Program-made: the position numbers and the translations under genes | The notes under the pieces: model-generated | Told to the model about the DNA's origin: nothing | The model's input: only the letters and a program-made list of their open reading frames with translations | Database searches by the model: none | Assembly (NCBI GenBank): GCA_032718475.1 | Contig: JAUCBJ010003673.1 | Coordinates: 1-64,000, forward strand | Direction: 5' to 3' | DNA: 64,000 nucleotides | From: Nemertoderma westbladi | Taxonomy: Eukaryota > Xenacoelomorpha > Nemertodermatida > Nemertodermatidae | Shown: positions 45,645 to 56,324 of the stretch, piece by piece | How the letters are laid out: the number at the start of each line of letters is the position of its first letter | Numbering within the stretch: position 1 is the stretch's first letter

Positions 45645-46433
45645 TTCGGTAGTTGTAAGTCAAGTAAAATGTGAGTGTCAAAGTATCAAATTTACCGTAT
45701 TTATATTTAAACGGTACTAATTACAGTCATATAAAATTAGCCTACCGGCCGATTTTATAGCAGATGGATAAAATTAGCCTAAGCGGCCAATTTTACAGCA
45801 AATAAATGTCACGGAATAAGTATATAATAAAATTAGCCTAGCAGCCAATTTTATAACAAATAAATCGGATAACGATATGCGTTATCAAAAGGTAAATTAA
45901 ATACAATAATACGGACTAATTCAGCAATGAACAAAGAAATCGTACAGAATGCATAAATACTTGAGACAGTGGAACCCACAATAATTTTAACTAATACGGT
46001 AATGCCTAACTTATTTATGCAACTTTTCAAACTCACCCACTCCAATGATTCTCCAGAAAAACAGATTCCCAGATACAAACCGGACGTGAACCTTTCCGTT
46101 TCCAGCGTTGCGGACGAAGTGCGATTTTCCCAACCAAAGTTGTTGGGTTATCTATCTCCCAAACTTGCTAAACACGGTCTTGCTCTCGTTACAGTCTAGA
46201 AATGAGTTCTGAATCCTGAAAAAACAAAAGAGTTAGGTTTTACTTTTACGAAAATTTTGTACCGGTACAATATGGTATTTAAACCCTTTTAAACACCGGT
46301 ATTCAATTCCAAAATATTTTACACGCGGTTCAAATCAAATTTTATTTCAAAAAATTAGCACTTAGCTAATCAAATATAAATTTTACCTCAAAATACAAAA
46401 ATTTTCAAATAACTTTAGTCCTACCGAACCGTA
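45645..46433 (-). other. 5' leader of the retroelement with three hairpins
   Basis: Untranslated region between the 5' LTR and the gag ATG. At 45732-45758, 45769-45796 and 45827-45853 a TAAAATTAGCC and GGCC/AGCC-AATTTTA arrangement forms three similar short hairpins. A primer-binding site adjacent to 46433 could not be matched to a specific tRNA by eye. Confidence 0.65.
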
Positions 46434-48374
46434 GTTCAGTAAAACATATTCCTACTAAATGAAGAGACAGTAACAAATACACGAATCCTGCAATATCATA
46501 CTATAAAGTTTGTGAATCAAATCATAAATCCGACCTTCTCACCAAAACAGTAAACTCCAAGTAGGCGAATATATTGCAGTATCGGTCTCTTATAACCGGT
46601 GAGGCAGAAAACAGTCTACGAATGGACAAACTTCGATAAAACAAAATCCCGCGCAGCGAATCCTAAAATCAGGCTGACTCACTGACGGACTAAGGGGCTC
46701 GTATACTTTGCCGCGGTGTGATTTATATGGTTGGGCGAAAAGGACGCTAGCTAGGTGCAGAGATCTGGAGATGTCTAACTAGCGGGCAAAGTGCAGTACG
46801 GACAAAAGTTAATTTTATATATTTTGAGGTGTAAATAATTTCTAACGTGCGTGTGTTAATTCTGAACCATCAAGATCAGTTTTGCTCCTTGATATATATA
46901 ATTACTGGGTACGGTGTGCATTTTACGAATATTCTAATTTTGTAACTTGTAGGTCCAATACTCACGAATGATAAGGCTCCTTCCCCTCTTGCGTATTTCC
47001 AGGACTCAAATTCAGGCATAAGATTAATGCTACGCCCAGAATTCGGCAATTTTAATTTACCAGGTCCCTAATACTAAGAAGAAATGTGTTAGTTTACTAC
47101 AGTAGGCGTACGGTTACTAATAGCTAGCCTGGCGTCCTATCTAGAATTTTGGTTACCTAGGTGGGCTTGGTAACTTCCTATCAGGATGTCGGCGGGGACA
47201 CGGTAGATGTTAGTATCCCTAAACAGCCTCAATTTATTTGCGCCTAGTCGTAAACTGCCCTACCGCCTGAACGGTACAATCCTAATTCAGGTGAAACACA
47301 GTAACCCTCCTGGCCTACAAGTTATAATGCAATGGACACCGTTGTACTACAAATAGTCACAGACGCACCTGCACTTAGCAAGAGTTAGGCGTACAGTTTG
47401 CTGCACCCTACCAATGTGTATGCTTTGTACCGGTGTGCCTATGTCCTATCTGCGTACTAGTATCTCTGCCTGCTCTCCCCCGTAGGAATATGAAGGTCTA
47501 CTGCGGTTTTTTCCTGAATTAAAACAGTACAGTCCCTAGATGTAATTTTAGGCGTACAGCGTGTCACTACCTCTACCTTCGATCTTTGGTCTTATACTTA
47601 GGTAGCAAGGCATCGAACGCTGTCTAACCTTTCAGGCGATGGGCGAATAACTAAGAGTGATATTGCGGGTTGTCTCCTGTCTACATTCCTTAGATGTTCC
47701 CGTTCATTGCTGTGGCCCGATGTTTAGCCAGCCATCCTGTCCCTCAGTTGAGTTCACCGTGGTGAAGCATAGTAAAACAGATAGAAAAAGGGCAGATTAG
47801 CGATAATTCTGACTTTATTAAAGAAGATATACATAAACGTAACAAGAAACTAATAGATAACTAATAAAGATAATCTAAAGCACGAATGATTGAGATATAG
47901 ACTGAGGTTTAGATATGTATAACTAATGAACGAAATCGCACCTTTTATACCAAATTTGTGCCGCAATCAATCGAGAAAATTCTCGATTGTTCTATGAGTT
48001 CTAACAGGTTTTTAAAGATAGCTATTGGTCCAACGAATATATAACTTGTACGACATTGGTTACAATCTAATAACTACAATCTCATTGGTTAATCTTACTT
48101 CGAGCAAATGCAATTAATTTGTAGCGGTCAATTTAAATGAGTTGAAATTCTGCACGCACAAAAAATAATTCGCACCTACTAGGATTCGAACTCAATACAC
48201 ACTACATATAATTTCCAACGCTCTACCGACTGAGCTACTGGACCACTTGAATAATCATCGTACAAATAGATATAGCAAATACAAATGAGGACTTAATGTA
48301 ATCTTTTAACAAAGTTAATTCGAATAAAATAAAAATTTTGAAAATCCACGGCATTTAGAGAATATAATTCTATA
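46434..48374 (-). repeat. 5' LTR (right copy)
   Basis: Matches the left LTR along its length and additionally carries about 313 bp (47001-47313) and about 55 bp (47586-47640). The TATA-like box is at 47942-47949 and AATAAA at 47814-47819, so transcription of the element would start near 47915 and run leftwards. The tRNA-like sequence lies at 48181-48255. Confidence 0.9.
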
Positions 48375-49300
48375 TCCTTAGATCATCATAATGATGATGG
48401 GGTGATGATAACTCCACCTACTGGCTCCAGAAGTCGAGGAAATAATGCCAAGTACCTATCTGATCTAGACTTTGCTGATGACTTAGGAGTACTCTCAGAA
48501 TCATTAGAGGGAGCCCAACGGCTCCTCAGCTCATTAGAACATGCTGCTTCTAGTGTTGGTCTTTTTATTAACTCCAGAAAGACCAAAATTTTGACAGTTA
48601 ACTTTGAAATTCCTCAGCAAGTCTCTGATCGGATGAGCATAAGCTCAAAGGATGGTATGCTTGAGCATGTGGACGACTTCTGTTACCTGGGATCATGGCT
48701 CCGGAAGTCAGGTGAGGACCTTCGAATACGTAAGGGAAAGGCATGGGCAGCCTTGAATAGGATTTCCAGGATTTGGAAGTCACCGAGAATTAATCGGAAA
48801 CTTAAGGTCCGATTATTTAGAGCAGCAGTAGTTCCAGTACTCCTCTACGGGAGTCCATGCTGGGCTCTAACTGCTGAGGACACCAAATCTCTGGATGGCA
48901 CATTCACAAGAATGCTACGCCGGGTTCATTGTGTCAAGTACAATGCACACATCTCCAACCAGACACTATATAACATTGGAGGTGTCTCATTGGTTCCCCC
49001 AAGCTTGACACTAGAACAAAATCGCCTCCGCTTTGCAGGACATTGCTTTCGCCGTGAGGACCAGCCAGTGCATAATCTTGTACTTTGGCAGCCTCATGGA
49101 GTGAATAAGCATGGTGGACAGCCCATGACTTTCTTGAGACGCATCTTAAAGGACACTGGCCTTGAAGATGCGGATGATCTAGCAAATGTCATGGGTGATA
49201 GGGAGTTGTGGCGGTGCAATTTTGTTGACAAGCCGGCACAGCATTCTTAAAAATGCAGCTGCAATGCAGCATGCCGATCCTAGTAGTAGTAGTAGTAGTA
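48375..49300 (+). mobile_element. LINE-B, 3' part (end of reverse transcriptase) with TAG-repeat tail
   Basis: The frame at 48402-49250 starts just before the reverse-transcriptase catalytic block, here DLDFADDLGVL (FADD in place of YADD). It continues through NSRKTKIL, FCYLGSWL, LLYGSPCWAL and RLRFAGHCFRR, typical of LINE C-terminal regions. A short 3' end follows, with a (TAG)n tail at 49281-49300. The right copy of the 8-bp target duplication GTAGCTGG is at 49301-49308. Confidence 0.85.
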
Positions 49301-49308
49301 GTAGCTGG

Positions 49309-50720
49309 GCGGCTAAGGAAACAATTTCTTTTTATAAGAGGTTTTCAACACCCGTGTTTGGGAGTTTTCTAGACTTAACTAAGGCCTTCGATATGATCGA
49401 ATGGAAGTCTTTATTTAAGAAGGGGTTTTCACCGTTATTTCTTAGGGTTCTTATTTGGATGTATAAAGGTCAATCATGCTGTGTAAGATGGGGATCAGCT
49501 TTTTCAAATTCTTTTAGTATTTCTAATGGTGTTAAGCAGGGTGCGATCTCATCACCTATTCTATTTTGTCTGGTAATTAACAAATTAATAACCCGTTTAC
49601 GGGAAAGTAATTTGGGATGCCATATAGGTCTACGGTTTTTAGGTTGTTTTGTTTACGCCGATGATATTTTATTATTATGCCCATCCATTTTAGGATTACA
49701 GCGCATGCTTTCTATTTGTGTTCAAATTTAATATGAGTTTTACAGTAGTACTAACGTAGATCCAGGTAAAAGTAAATCTAAATGTGTTCCATTTGGTTTT
49801 AAGTTTAACCCCCCTTCCGTTATGATTTCATTAAACGAAGTTGTTTTGCCGTGGTGAAAGAGGCAATGCATCTCGGTTATTCATTTGATTTTTCGTGTTT
49901 ATTTAATACTGATATTAATTGTAAACGTGCTAAATTTATAGGTAAATTAATTTCACTATCTCAGGAATTTATTTCTCCCATCCCAATAGTATTTTACAAA
50001 TTCAGCGAATTTACGCAACTACTTTCTACGGTAGTAATCTCTGGAACCTTTTTGGTGATATTTTTACTAAATTAATTACAAGTTGGAATATTAACGTTCG
50101 TTTAGTATGTGCTTTACCGTACAACACACATAGATATTTCATCGAAGGTTTATTCGATTTTCCTTATCCACATTCAATGTTATGCTCACGTTTTATTAAA
50201 TTTGCCAGTACAGTTTTGTATTCAGACAAACCCACTATAAGATTTCTAGCCAATATTACCTTGTTTGATTGTAGATCCACTAGCGGATATAATATTAAGA
50301 ATATTTCGAATAAATGTAAAGTACCTATCTCTAAGCTTTTTCCTAAATTATGTAACGATATTCGATGGTTTGTAAAGGATTACCATTTTTCGTATATTAA
50401 TATGTGTAGATAATTAATTGACTGTAAACATTCGATCCTTCAGGTACCTGGTTTTAATGTAAATGAGCTAACTGAAATATTGAATTATATTTGTTCTAGT
50501 TAGTGTGTTGTGTAATAATATTTTTTTTTCTTTGCAATTATTTATTCATATTGTTTATTAATACGTATTACATTACTTGTGTTTATTACATTCACGTACG
50601 TTTTTCATTATTAATCGCTGTATTGTGCTTTATTATTATCTCTAAATTTGTTACTTATGCTGTGCTAATGTGTAATTTACATCTATTATGCACGAAATTA
50701 TCGTTAAATAAATAAAACAT
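49309..50720 (+). pseudogene. LINE-A, 3' part (reverse transcriptase, broken)
   Basis: Resumes the LINE-A frame interrupted at 31900. Palm motifs FLDLTKAFDMIEW, GVKQGAISSPILF and FVYADDILLL are intact. The frame is lost near 49731. Fragments in other frames follow (for example 49851-50075 and 50177-50413), so the copy is dead. It ends in an AT-rich 3' region with AATAAA-like text near 50707-50716. Confidence 0.8.
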
Positions 50721-52570
50721 AAATGGTTTAGTATGATACCCGTGAAGTTCGCCAAGATTTTAATGACCATTTTTTTAGTGAACAAGGAGTTGTCATTGTG
50801 ATACAAAAAAGTGAAGTAGGCTTATTATTTATTATATGGGAAAAAAGTAGAACTTTTTTTCACTATTCTCAAGGTATTTTATTTACCGGGCGTCAGCGAG
50901 GTTAATAAAGAGTCAAGAGAATATTAAATAAAAATGTTCTACATTTCTTTCCCATGTAATACGTAATATTATTCATAAATTGGTACAGTACTGTACTGTT
51001 TTGTTGCTCAATTCCTTAATAAAAGATAGAGCGATCTACAGTAGTGTAACAAGCATTTAACAAGTCAAATCAAACAAGTATTTCATTCCAAAATTGTAAC
51101 ATTACTCAACGCCGTTAGTATTAAGAGCGAGTTGTTAATTAGCACTTTACAACTTTAGAGGATATTACAGAGGCTCATTGTATTGGCCTGTACATGTAGT
51201 ATTGTAGAGGGTGTTGTAATGCCCCTTGTTTATGTGGTAACCAATGACGGCGAGCTGTAAAGTTGCGGCGTCATTGGTTACCACGTAAACATTAGGTGGA
51301 AATTTGCCTGACAGCCAGATAGGCCTACTGCAAAAAACCTACCGGTAGGCGGGGTATAGCTATTAATAACCAGTAGGGCCTAGCTATATTATTATAACAT
51401 GGCTCCAAACGCCACCATAAATATAAGCTAACTTATTTATAGCATAATTTAATTCATTTTTACAATTATTTATACAGCAACTAATTTAATTTGTGCAGTT
51501 TCTATCATTTATAATATATCTACAATCATTTCGTAATGTTACAATTTTGGAATAAAACTACATACATACTTGTTGCAAAGTACTTTACAGTGTTCTAATC
51601 CTCGTGGCTTTATTTTCACTCACTCACTAACGCTCGATCGTGTAACAAAGCCACTCGGATCATCACACTGTAAAGTGCTACTTTACACACAAGTATGTAA
51701 ATAGTTATTACGATTCAGATATTATAAAGTTGCTACGCAACCAGAGCATATCATTGGCTAATGTCCGAATGCTTTGATATTAAATTGCTTGTTTGCCCAA
51801 AGCGGTAATTGTGTGCGATAAGAAGGGTTCTAGAATTTGAGTAATAACGTAGGGCCTATGTATTTGTCCGTTTTATTATCTAGTTTAACTGACACCTTTC
51901 TTAGAATTTGGTATACTTTAGCCTTGCTAACATTAACCTCCCGTGACTAATTGAAATTGCCCGTAGCATAGAAACGTAGTGCAGTTAGGTCGCGGGGTCC
52001 AGATCGCTCTCTAACTTTGCACTGATCGACAAAATTGCTCAGCGGTTAAATGGAAACCTCTGGTACAGTACAAAACGTCGTCGTTTCATACTGTAGATTT
52101 TATTGATTAATAATATTCCGAAAAACGCGCGCTCTCTTTCCGAGTCGCCTTACTGACTCCATCCGACGCCACATTCTAAGATCCGTTACTGTACGCCCAG
52201 GAGGATTAATACGAATTCTAATGGACGCCTCTGTTTAATTACTTCAAAATTTACGATAACGTAAGCATTCTTAAACTCTACGACAACTTTATGAAACCGC
52301 GCCATTAAATTTAATATGTTATATTTTCAAGCACTACTGTAGTTTTAAATATATGGTCAGCTATTGTAATGGAAAAAATATTGGTTTGGGCAACCTTGCT
52401 TCTCATTGGTTGTGAAGAGGGGGCTTTGGTGCCTCCCATTGGTTGAAACTGGCATTTGGCAGCCCCATTGGTTATGACCGGTCTGTGTGCTTATGGCTTA
52501 CTTTTTATATTTAATGGGTTAGAGGGTCGCTTTATGGCTTAGACCTACTTTTTTTATGTGAAAGGGTCAT
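50721..52570. other. Intergenic stretch with dispersed and inverted repeats
   Basis: No gene is supported. About 50875-51015 is an inverted relative of 20365-20485. CAAGTATTTCATTCCAAAA at about 51076 is inverted near 51535-51575. A 21-bp-arm hairpin lies at about 51228-51290 (arm includes GTGGTAACCAATGACG). Another inverted pair spans about 51567-51706 around CTTTACAGTG/CACTGTAAAG. This looks like one or more MITE-type elements. Three CATTGGTT blocks lie at 52407-52470. Confidence 0.6.
52510..52515 (-). terminator. Weak polyadenylation signal candidate of TSSK-like gene
   Basis: ATTAAA on the minus strand about 56 bp past the stop codon. No AATAAA occurs close by. Confidence 0.3.
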
Positions 52571-53539
52571 TCATTGCAATCCCAAACATGTGCGTTTTTT
52601 ATCACGTTCGTTAGAAATGTTCGTTTTGGATTGTTTTTTAATGGCGCGGCCCTGGTTCTTAGGGGAGGCGCTCCTACTGGAACTGCGAACGTCTTCGTTA
52701 TCTCGATCGTCCACCAACCAGACATGGTCCCGAATATCCGCTATCGAGACTCGCAGGTCTACCGATGGCCTCAGTATCCGTCGGATTAATTGTTTCACCT
52801 CGGCCGACAAATCGACCTGTGGCGAGAAACGGATTGAATCGTTAACCTGTTTGCGTAATATCGCCTTTGCGGTGGCTGTTGCATCGTACGGCATCGTGCC
52901 GTGGACGACCACATAGAGTACGACACCGCAGGACCACGCATCGGCAGCCACTGGGTCGTAAGGTTTCCCAGACAACACTTCCGGTGCAGCGTATGCGCAG
53001 GACCCACAGAAAGTAAAACATTTATCGCCATCCCGAAACGCCTTCGCGAAACCAAAATCTGTTAGTTTCACGGTGTTTTCTGGTCCATTTAGTAGGATAT
53101 TTTCACATTTTACGTCTCTGTGGCAGATATTCTGTTTGTGAAGGTATTGCACGGCCTCAATTAATTGACTGAATAACCTTTTTGCGAGTTTTTCATCCGC
53201 TCTTTTTACACGCTTTATATATTCCAATAAATCTCCGTTATTAGCTAATTCCATAATCACGTAAACTTTGAAATTTAATCGGAAATGCTCTAAAGTCTCT
53301 ATTATGTTAACGTGTTTCACCGTTTTCACCAATTCAAGTTCCCTTGGAAGGAACTTTGTCTTGTACGATATGGATGCCTTCTTGGTGTCTATGATTTTTA
53401 TCGCCACTTTCATATCTGTGTTCTTTTGTTTCCCCTCTCGAACTTTAGCGTACGTCCCGATTCCCAATGTGGCCGGTAGGAGCGTGTAGCCTTTCTCTTC
53501 CAACGCCTTACAGTCCGGCTTCCCTACATCCGCCATCAT
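52571..53539 (-). CDS. Testis-specific serine/threonine kinase (TSSK family)
   Basis: A 322-residue single-domain kinase with every catalytic element present. The glycine loop is GIGTYAKVREG (26-36), with catalytic lysine K48 in VAIK and helix-C E67. The catalytic loop is HRDVKCEN (H140, D142, N147), with DFG at D161 and APE at 185-187. The activation segment FCGSCAYAAPEV is the TSSK signature, with Cys where AAYAAPE is usual. The kinase ends near 275 and a basic, serine-rich tail follows. Family members phosphorylate substrates in post-meiotic male germ cells and are often intronless, so the single exon is normal here. The frame starts with two adjacent ATGs. Which TSSK paralogue group it belongs to cannot be settled by eye. 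Confidence 0.9.
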   Translation of the reverse strand: MMADVGKPDCKALEEKGYTLLPATLGIGTYAKVREGKQKNTDMKVAIKIIDTKKASISYKTKFLPRELELVKTVKHVNIIETLEHFRLNFKVYVIMELANNGDLLEYIKRVKRADEKLAKRLFSQLIEAVQYLHKQNICHRDVKCENILLNGPENTVKLTDFGFAKAFRDGDKCFTFCGSCAYAAPEVLSGKPYDPVAADAWSCGVVLYVVVHGTMPYDATATAKAILRKQVNDSIRFSPQVDLSAEVKQLIRRILRPSVDLRVSIADIRDHVWLVDDRDNEDVRSSSRSASPKNQGRAIKKQSKTNISNERDKKRTCLGLQ

Positions 53540-54635
53540 TAACTACTTATAATCTGATATTTCGTCTCCCATTGGATATTTCGGCTCCTCACAAGCAAAA
53601 GCATAATTATTAAACTGAAATAAGTATTTGTGGCGGTTCAAGTGGATAATAAACCCTTTGGACCACAAAATAATTACTTGTATCTTGCAAGAGTTGGATT
53701 TTACAATTTAAGAAATACGAAACGTGGTTTTTTACTAAAGACAAACTAAATTCCTATTTGAGCCGCGATATTTATCTTAATTACTAAAAAAACCTAAAAT
53801 ACATACATATTGTACTTAGCTACTTAAAATGTACGTGGTGCATTATTATAAATCCTTGGTTACGCTGAAACTATTCCAGAATTATTATCAAGGGATCAAA
53901 GAGAAAGAATTGCGTTTTGTTGGTACAATTACCTGATCCGATGTATTAGGCTGGCCACGCAATGCAAATTTAGTCGCGACGGCTTATTTTATCGACATGT
54001 TGCAGGCCTCATCCTACTAAATTCGATAAGTAAATCGTAATATTCCTAAAATATGTTGGCCTTCACGCATAATTCTGGGTAAGTTTATAAAAACGCGATC
54101 AAGGGAAAAATTTCTGAATTTTGAAACAATTCTTTATTGCTCAAGGATAAACTGTTGTGGTTAATTTCGATGCACTGATTCCAAATATAATATTTAACGT
54201 TAACAAGTATTGGTCGCTGCTCCAACATTGACCGCTGGACGCAATAATAGGGGAGATGAAGGAGCGTTGGATTTCCTGGTGTTTCGTTTTCACCTCCAAC
54301 GATATCTTTATTTTATATCAATGTCTGTCTTCCACATTATTATAATAATTTATAATGAATATAATAATTCACTTTATTACATAACACCATATTCCAGGAC
54401 ATGGTCTAGAATTATTTCCCACTAAATTGCATAAAGTTTTAAGTCATAAGTAACCGACAATGAATTGCACTATAAACTGTAAGTTAATAGAGATAAGTTT
54501 TTATAAAACTGCTTAAGAAAACTAAATTAACTTTCTTTTTCCTACATCCCCGAACTAAACATGATGTTTGTTATCAATCAGAAGCATTTATTAATAATAT
54601 AAGCCAATTCCTTTAACAGATAACGGATGTAACGG
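53540..54635. other. Spacer between TSSK-like and lamin genes
   Basis: About 1.1 kb, AT-rich, without a supported ORF. It should contain the TSSK promoter and the lamin 3' end. Confidence 0.6.
54587..54592 (-). terminator. Polyadenylation signal candidate of lamin
   Basis: AATAAA on the minus strand, 44 bp past the lamin stop codon. Confidence 0.55.
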
Positions 54636-56324
54636 CTACATGATGTTACAAGGTTCCTCTCGGGGTTTCTTTGCCCCGAGAGCATCGTCGTGTTCGTTTT
54701 CTTCCTCGAAGACGACGCACAGACTCCGGGTAGCAACCTCGGTTCCGCTCCCGTCCTGCAACGCAACATCAACGGAATCGGCGACGCCCCAGTTGGCTGC
54801 GTGTTTCCAGACTATGTCGCCAGGAGGAGCGTGAACCGCCCCACTCACATCGCAACCCCAGACCCTCACGGAACATCCGCCGCCTAGAACGACCTTGGAA
54901 GGGAACTTGTAGACGATATCTGGTCTCCCGGGAATGCTTCGTTTAATCTTATAGCCACCGAGGCTGCGATCGTCTGAAGAATCGTTGCTGATAGCGACGT
55001 AATGGCCCTGAGAGTGAACCTCGGATATACTGAGGGACCCAGAGGCCTCAGCTGTTTGCTCGAGGCGCGATCTGCGAGCGGCTCTCTTCCGCGATCGGCG
55101 TCCCGCCGAAGTAAAGGACCGCGGCTGGCGTGCCGGCGACGGCGTTATATTCAATCTGTGCTCTTCGCTCTCCAACAGCTTCCTGTAGGCGACCAACTCG
55201 GTGTCCAACCCCATCTTAATATCCAACAACTCCTGATACTCCATAAACTGACTGTGAAGTTCTTCCTTTAAGCTGCGGACCTCCGCCTCCCAGACAGGCA
55301 AGGCTTTCTGGTAACGGTTCCGTTCCTCCTCAACCTCCTTCATTAAGGTTCGAACTCGGCCCTCGTAATCGACATTCTGACTCTTCAACGTGCTGATCTG
55401 ACATGACAAACTATCCATCCTTTTCTTCGTATCTATCAGCTCATCGCGAACCACAGCCATTTCCTTAAACTTCTTGTTGTGACTATCTTCCATGTCTTTG
55501 ATTCTCTGTAAGAAACTCTCTTCGGTATCCCTTCTGTAATTCATGATAGCTTCTTCCTGTTGTTCTCTCATCTCCTGCAATGCCTCAGATAACTGAGACT
55601 CGAATTCGGCTTTGACTTCCCCCTCTACCTCTTCGATTTCTATGGATCTCTGACGTCGCGATTCCTGCAGACGTTTCTCGTACATCCCAACTCTAAAAGT
55701 GTAATCTTCTTTGAGACTCTTCAATTGATTCTCGAAGTCAACTCGTAAGAATGTTTCCTCCTCCAGCTGAGCCTTGGCAGAGGCCACTTGATTCTGAATC
55801 ATCGCCAATTCTTCCTTAAGTCTGTCGCGCTCTCTGACAGCAGCCTCCAAAGATTTCTCGCGATCGGGCAACAACTTCTCCAGTACATTAAGACGTTTCT
55901 CGGCGGATAAGAACTCGCGCTCTTTCTTATTAAAACGAACCCTGTAGTCGTCTGCTTCGGCTTTCCATTTACTTGCGTCAATCTGAAGTTTCGACTTCTC
56001 TCGGGCCACGTTATCTATCATTTGACGAGCTGCTTTAAGCTCTGACTCGTACGAGGTTCGCAATTCAGTTGATTCGGTGAGAGAAACTTCCTCGAACGAC
56101 GAAATTCGTGCCGTCAGTTGACGATTTTCATTCTCTAAATGCCGCATACGGTCAATGTAAACAGCTAATCGATCGTTGAGTTGTCCCAATTCCTCTTTCT
56201 CGTTGTACCGAGATATTCTGGTCGGACTCAGTGGAGAGGAACGAGTTGTTTGTACTTCGCTTCGCTTTTCCGAACGAGATGATCGCGATCGCGATACGTG
56301 TTGTAGTGGAGTTGCCTGAGACAT
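54636..56324 (-). CDS. LMNB: B-type nuclear lamin
   Basis: This 562-residue protein carries all parts of a lamin in order. The head ends with the mitotic phosphorylation-type motif SPLSPTRISR (30-39). Coil 1A has LNDRLAVYIDRMRHLENEN. The rod runs about 40-391, the lamin length of roughly 352 residues including the extra heptads of coil 1B. Coil 2B ends with LLDIKMGLDTELVAYRKLLESE. A basic nuclear localisation signal lies at about 409-420 (RRSRKRAARRSR). An immunoglobulin-fold lamin tail domain spans about 432-540, and a CaaX box CNIM (559-562) allows farnesylation. The protein builds the lamina under the inner nuclear membrane. Retaining CaaX suggests permanent B-type anchoring. It has no introns, unlike most animal lamin genes. 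Confidence 0.95.
   Translation of the reverse strand: MSQATPLQHVSRSRSSRSEKRSEVQTTRSSPLSPTRISRYNEKEELGQLNDRLAVYIDRMRHLENENRQLTARISSFEEVSLTESTELRTSYESELKAARQMIDNVAREKSKLQIDASKWKAEADDYRVRFNKKEREFLSAEKRLNVLEKLLPDREKSLEAAVRERDRLKEELAMIQNQVASAKAQLEEETFLRVDFENQLKSLKEDYTFRVGMYEKRLQESRRQRSIEIEEVEGEVKAEFESQLSEALQEMREQQEEAIMNYRRDTEESFLQRIKDMEDSHNKKFKEMAVVRDELIDTKKRMDSLSCQISTLKSQNVDYEGRVRTLMKEVEEERNRYQKALPVWEAEVRSLKEELHSQFMEYQELLDIKMGLDTELVAYRKLLESEEHRLNITPSPARQPRSFTSAGRRSRKRAARRSRLEQTAEASGSLSISEVHSQGHYVAISNDSSDDRSLGGYKIKRSIPGRPDIVYKFPSKVVLGGGCSVRVWGCDVSGAVHAPPGDIVWKHAANWGVADSVDVALQDGSGTEVATRSLCVVFEEENEHDDALGAKKPREEPCNIM

Larger units (their letters stand above)
32179..48374 (-). mobile_element. Pao/BEL-type LTR retroelement without recognisable reverse transcriptase
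   Basis: Long direct repeats (32179-33746 and 46434-48374) bound minus-strand ORFs in the order gag, protease, integrase, then a large extra ORF. The gag-like DUF1759-type region, the DUF1758-type protease and the integrase with a Pao-type C-terminal extension identify the family. Between protease and integrase, where reverse transcriptase and RNase H normally lie, there are only 63 bp plus a repetitive N-terminal extension. The two repeats differ by roughly a dozen substitutions by eye over 1.5 kb, so the insertion is fairly young. Canonical TG..CA ends and a target duplication were not resolved. The outer end of the right LTR may be lost together with the middle of LINE-B. Confidence 0.85.
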
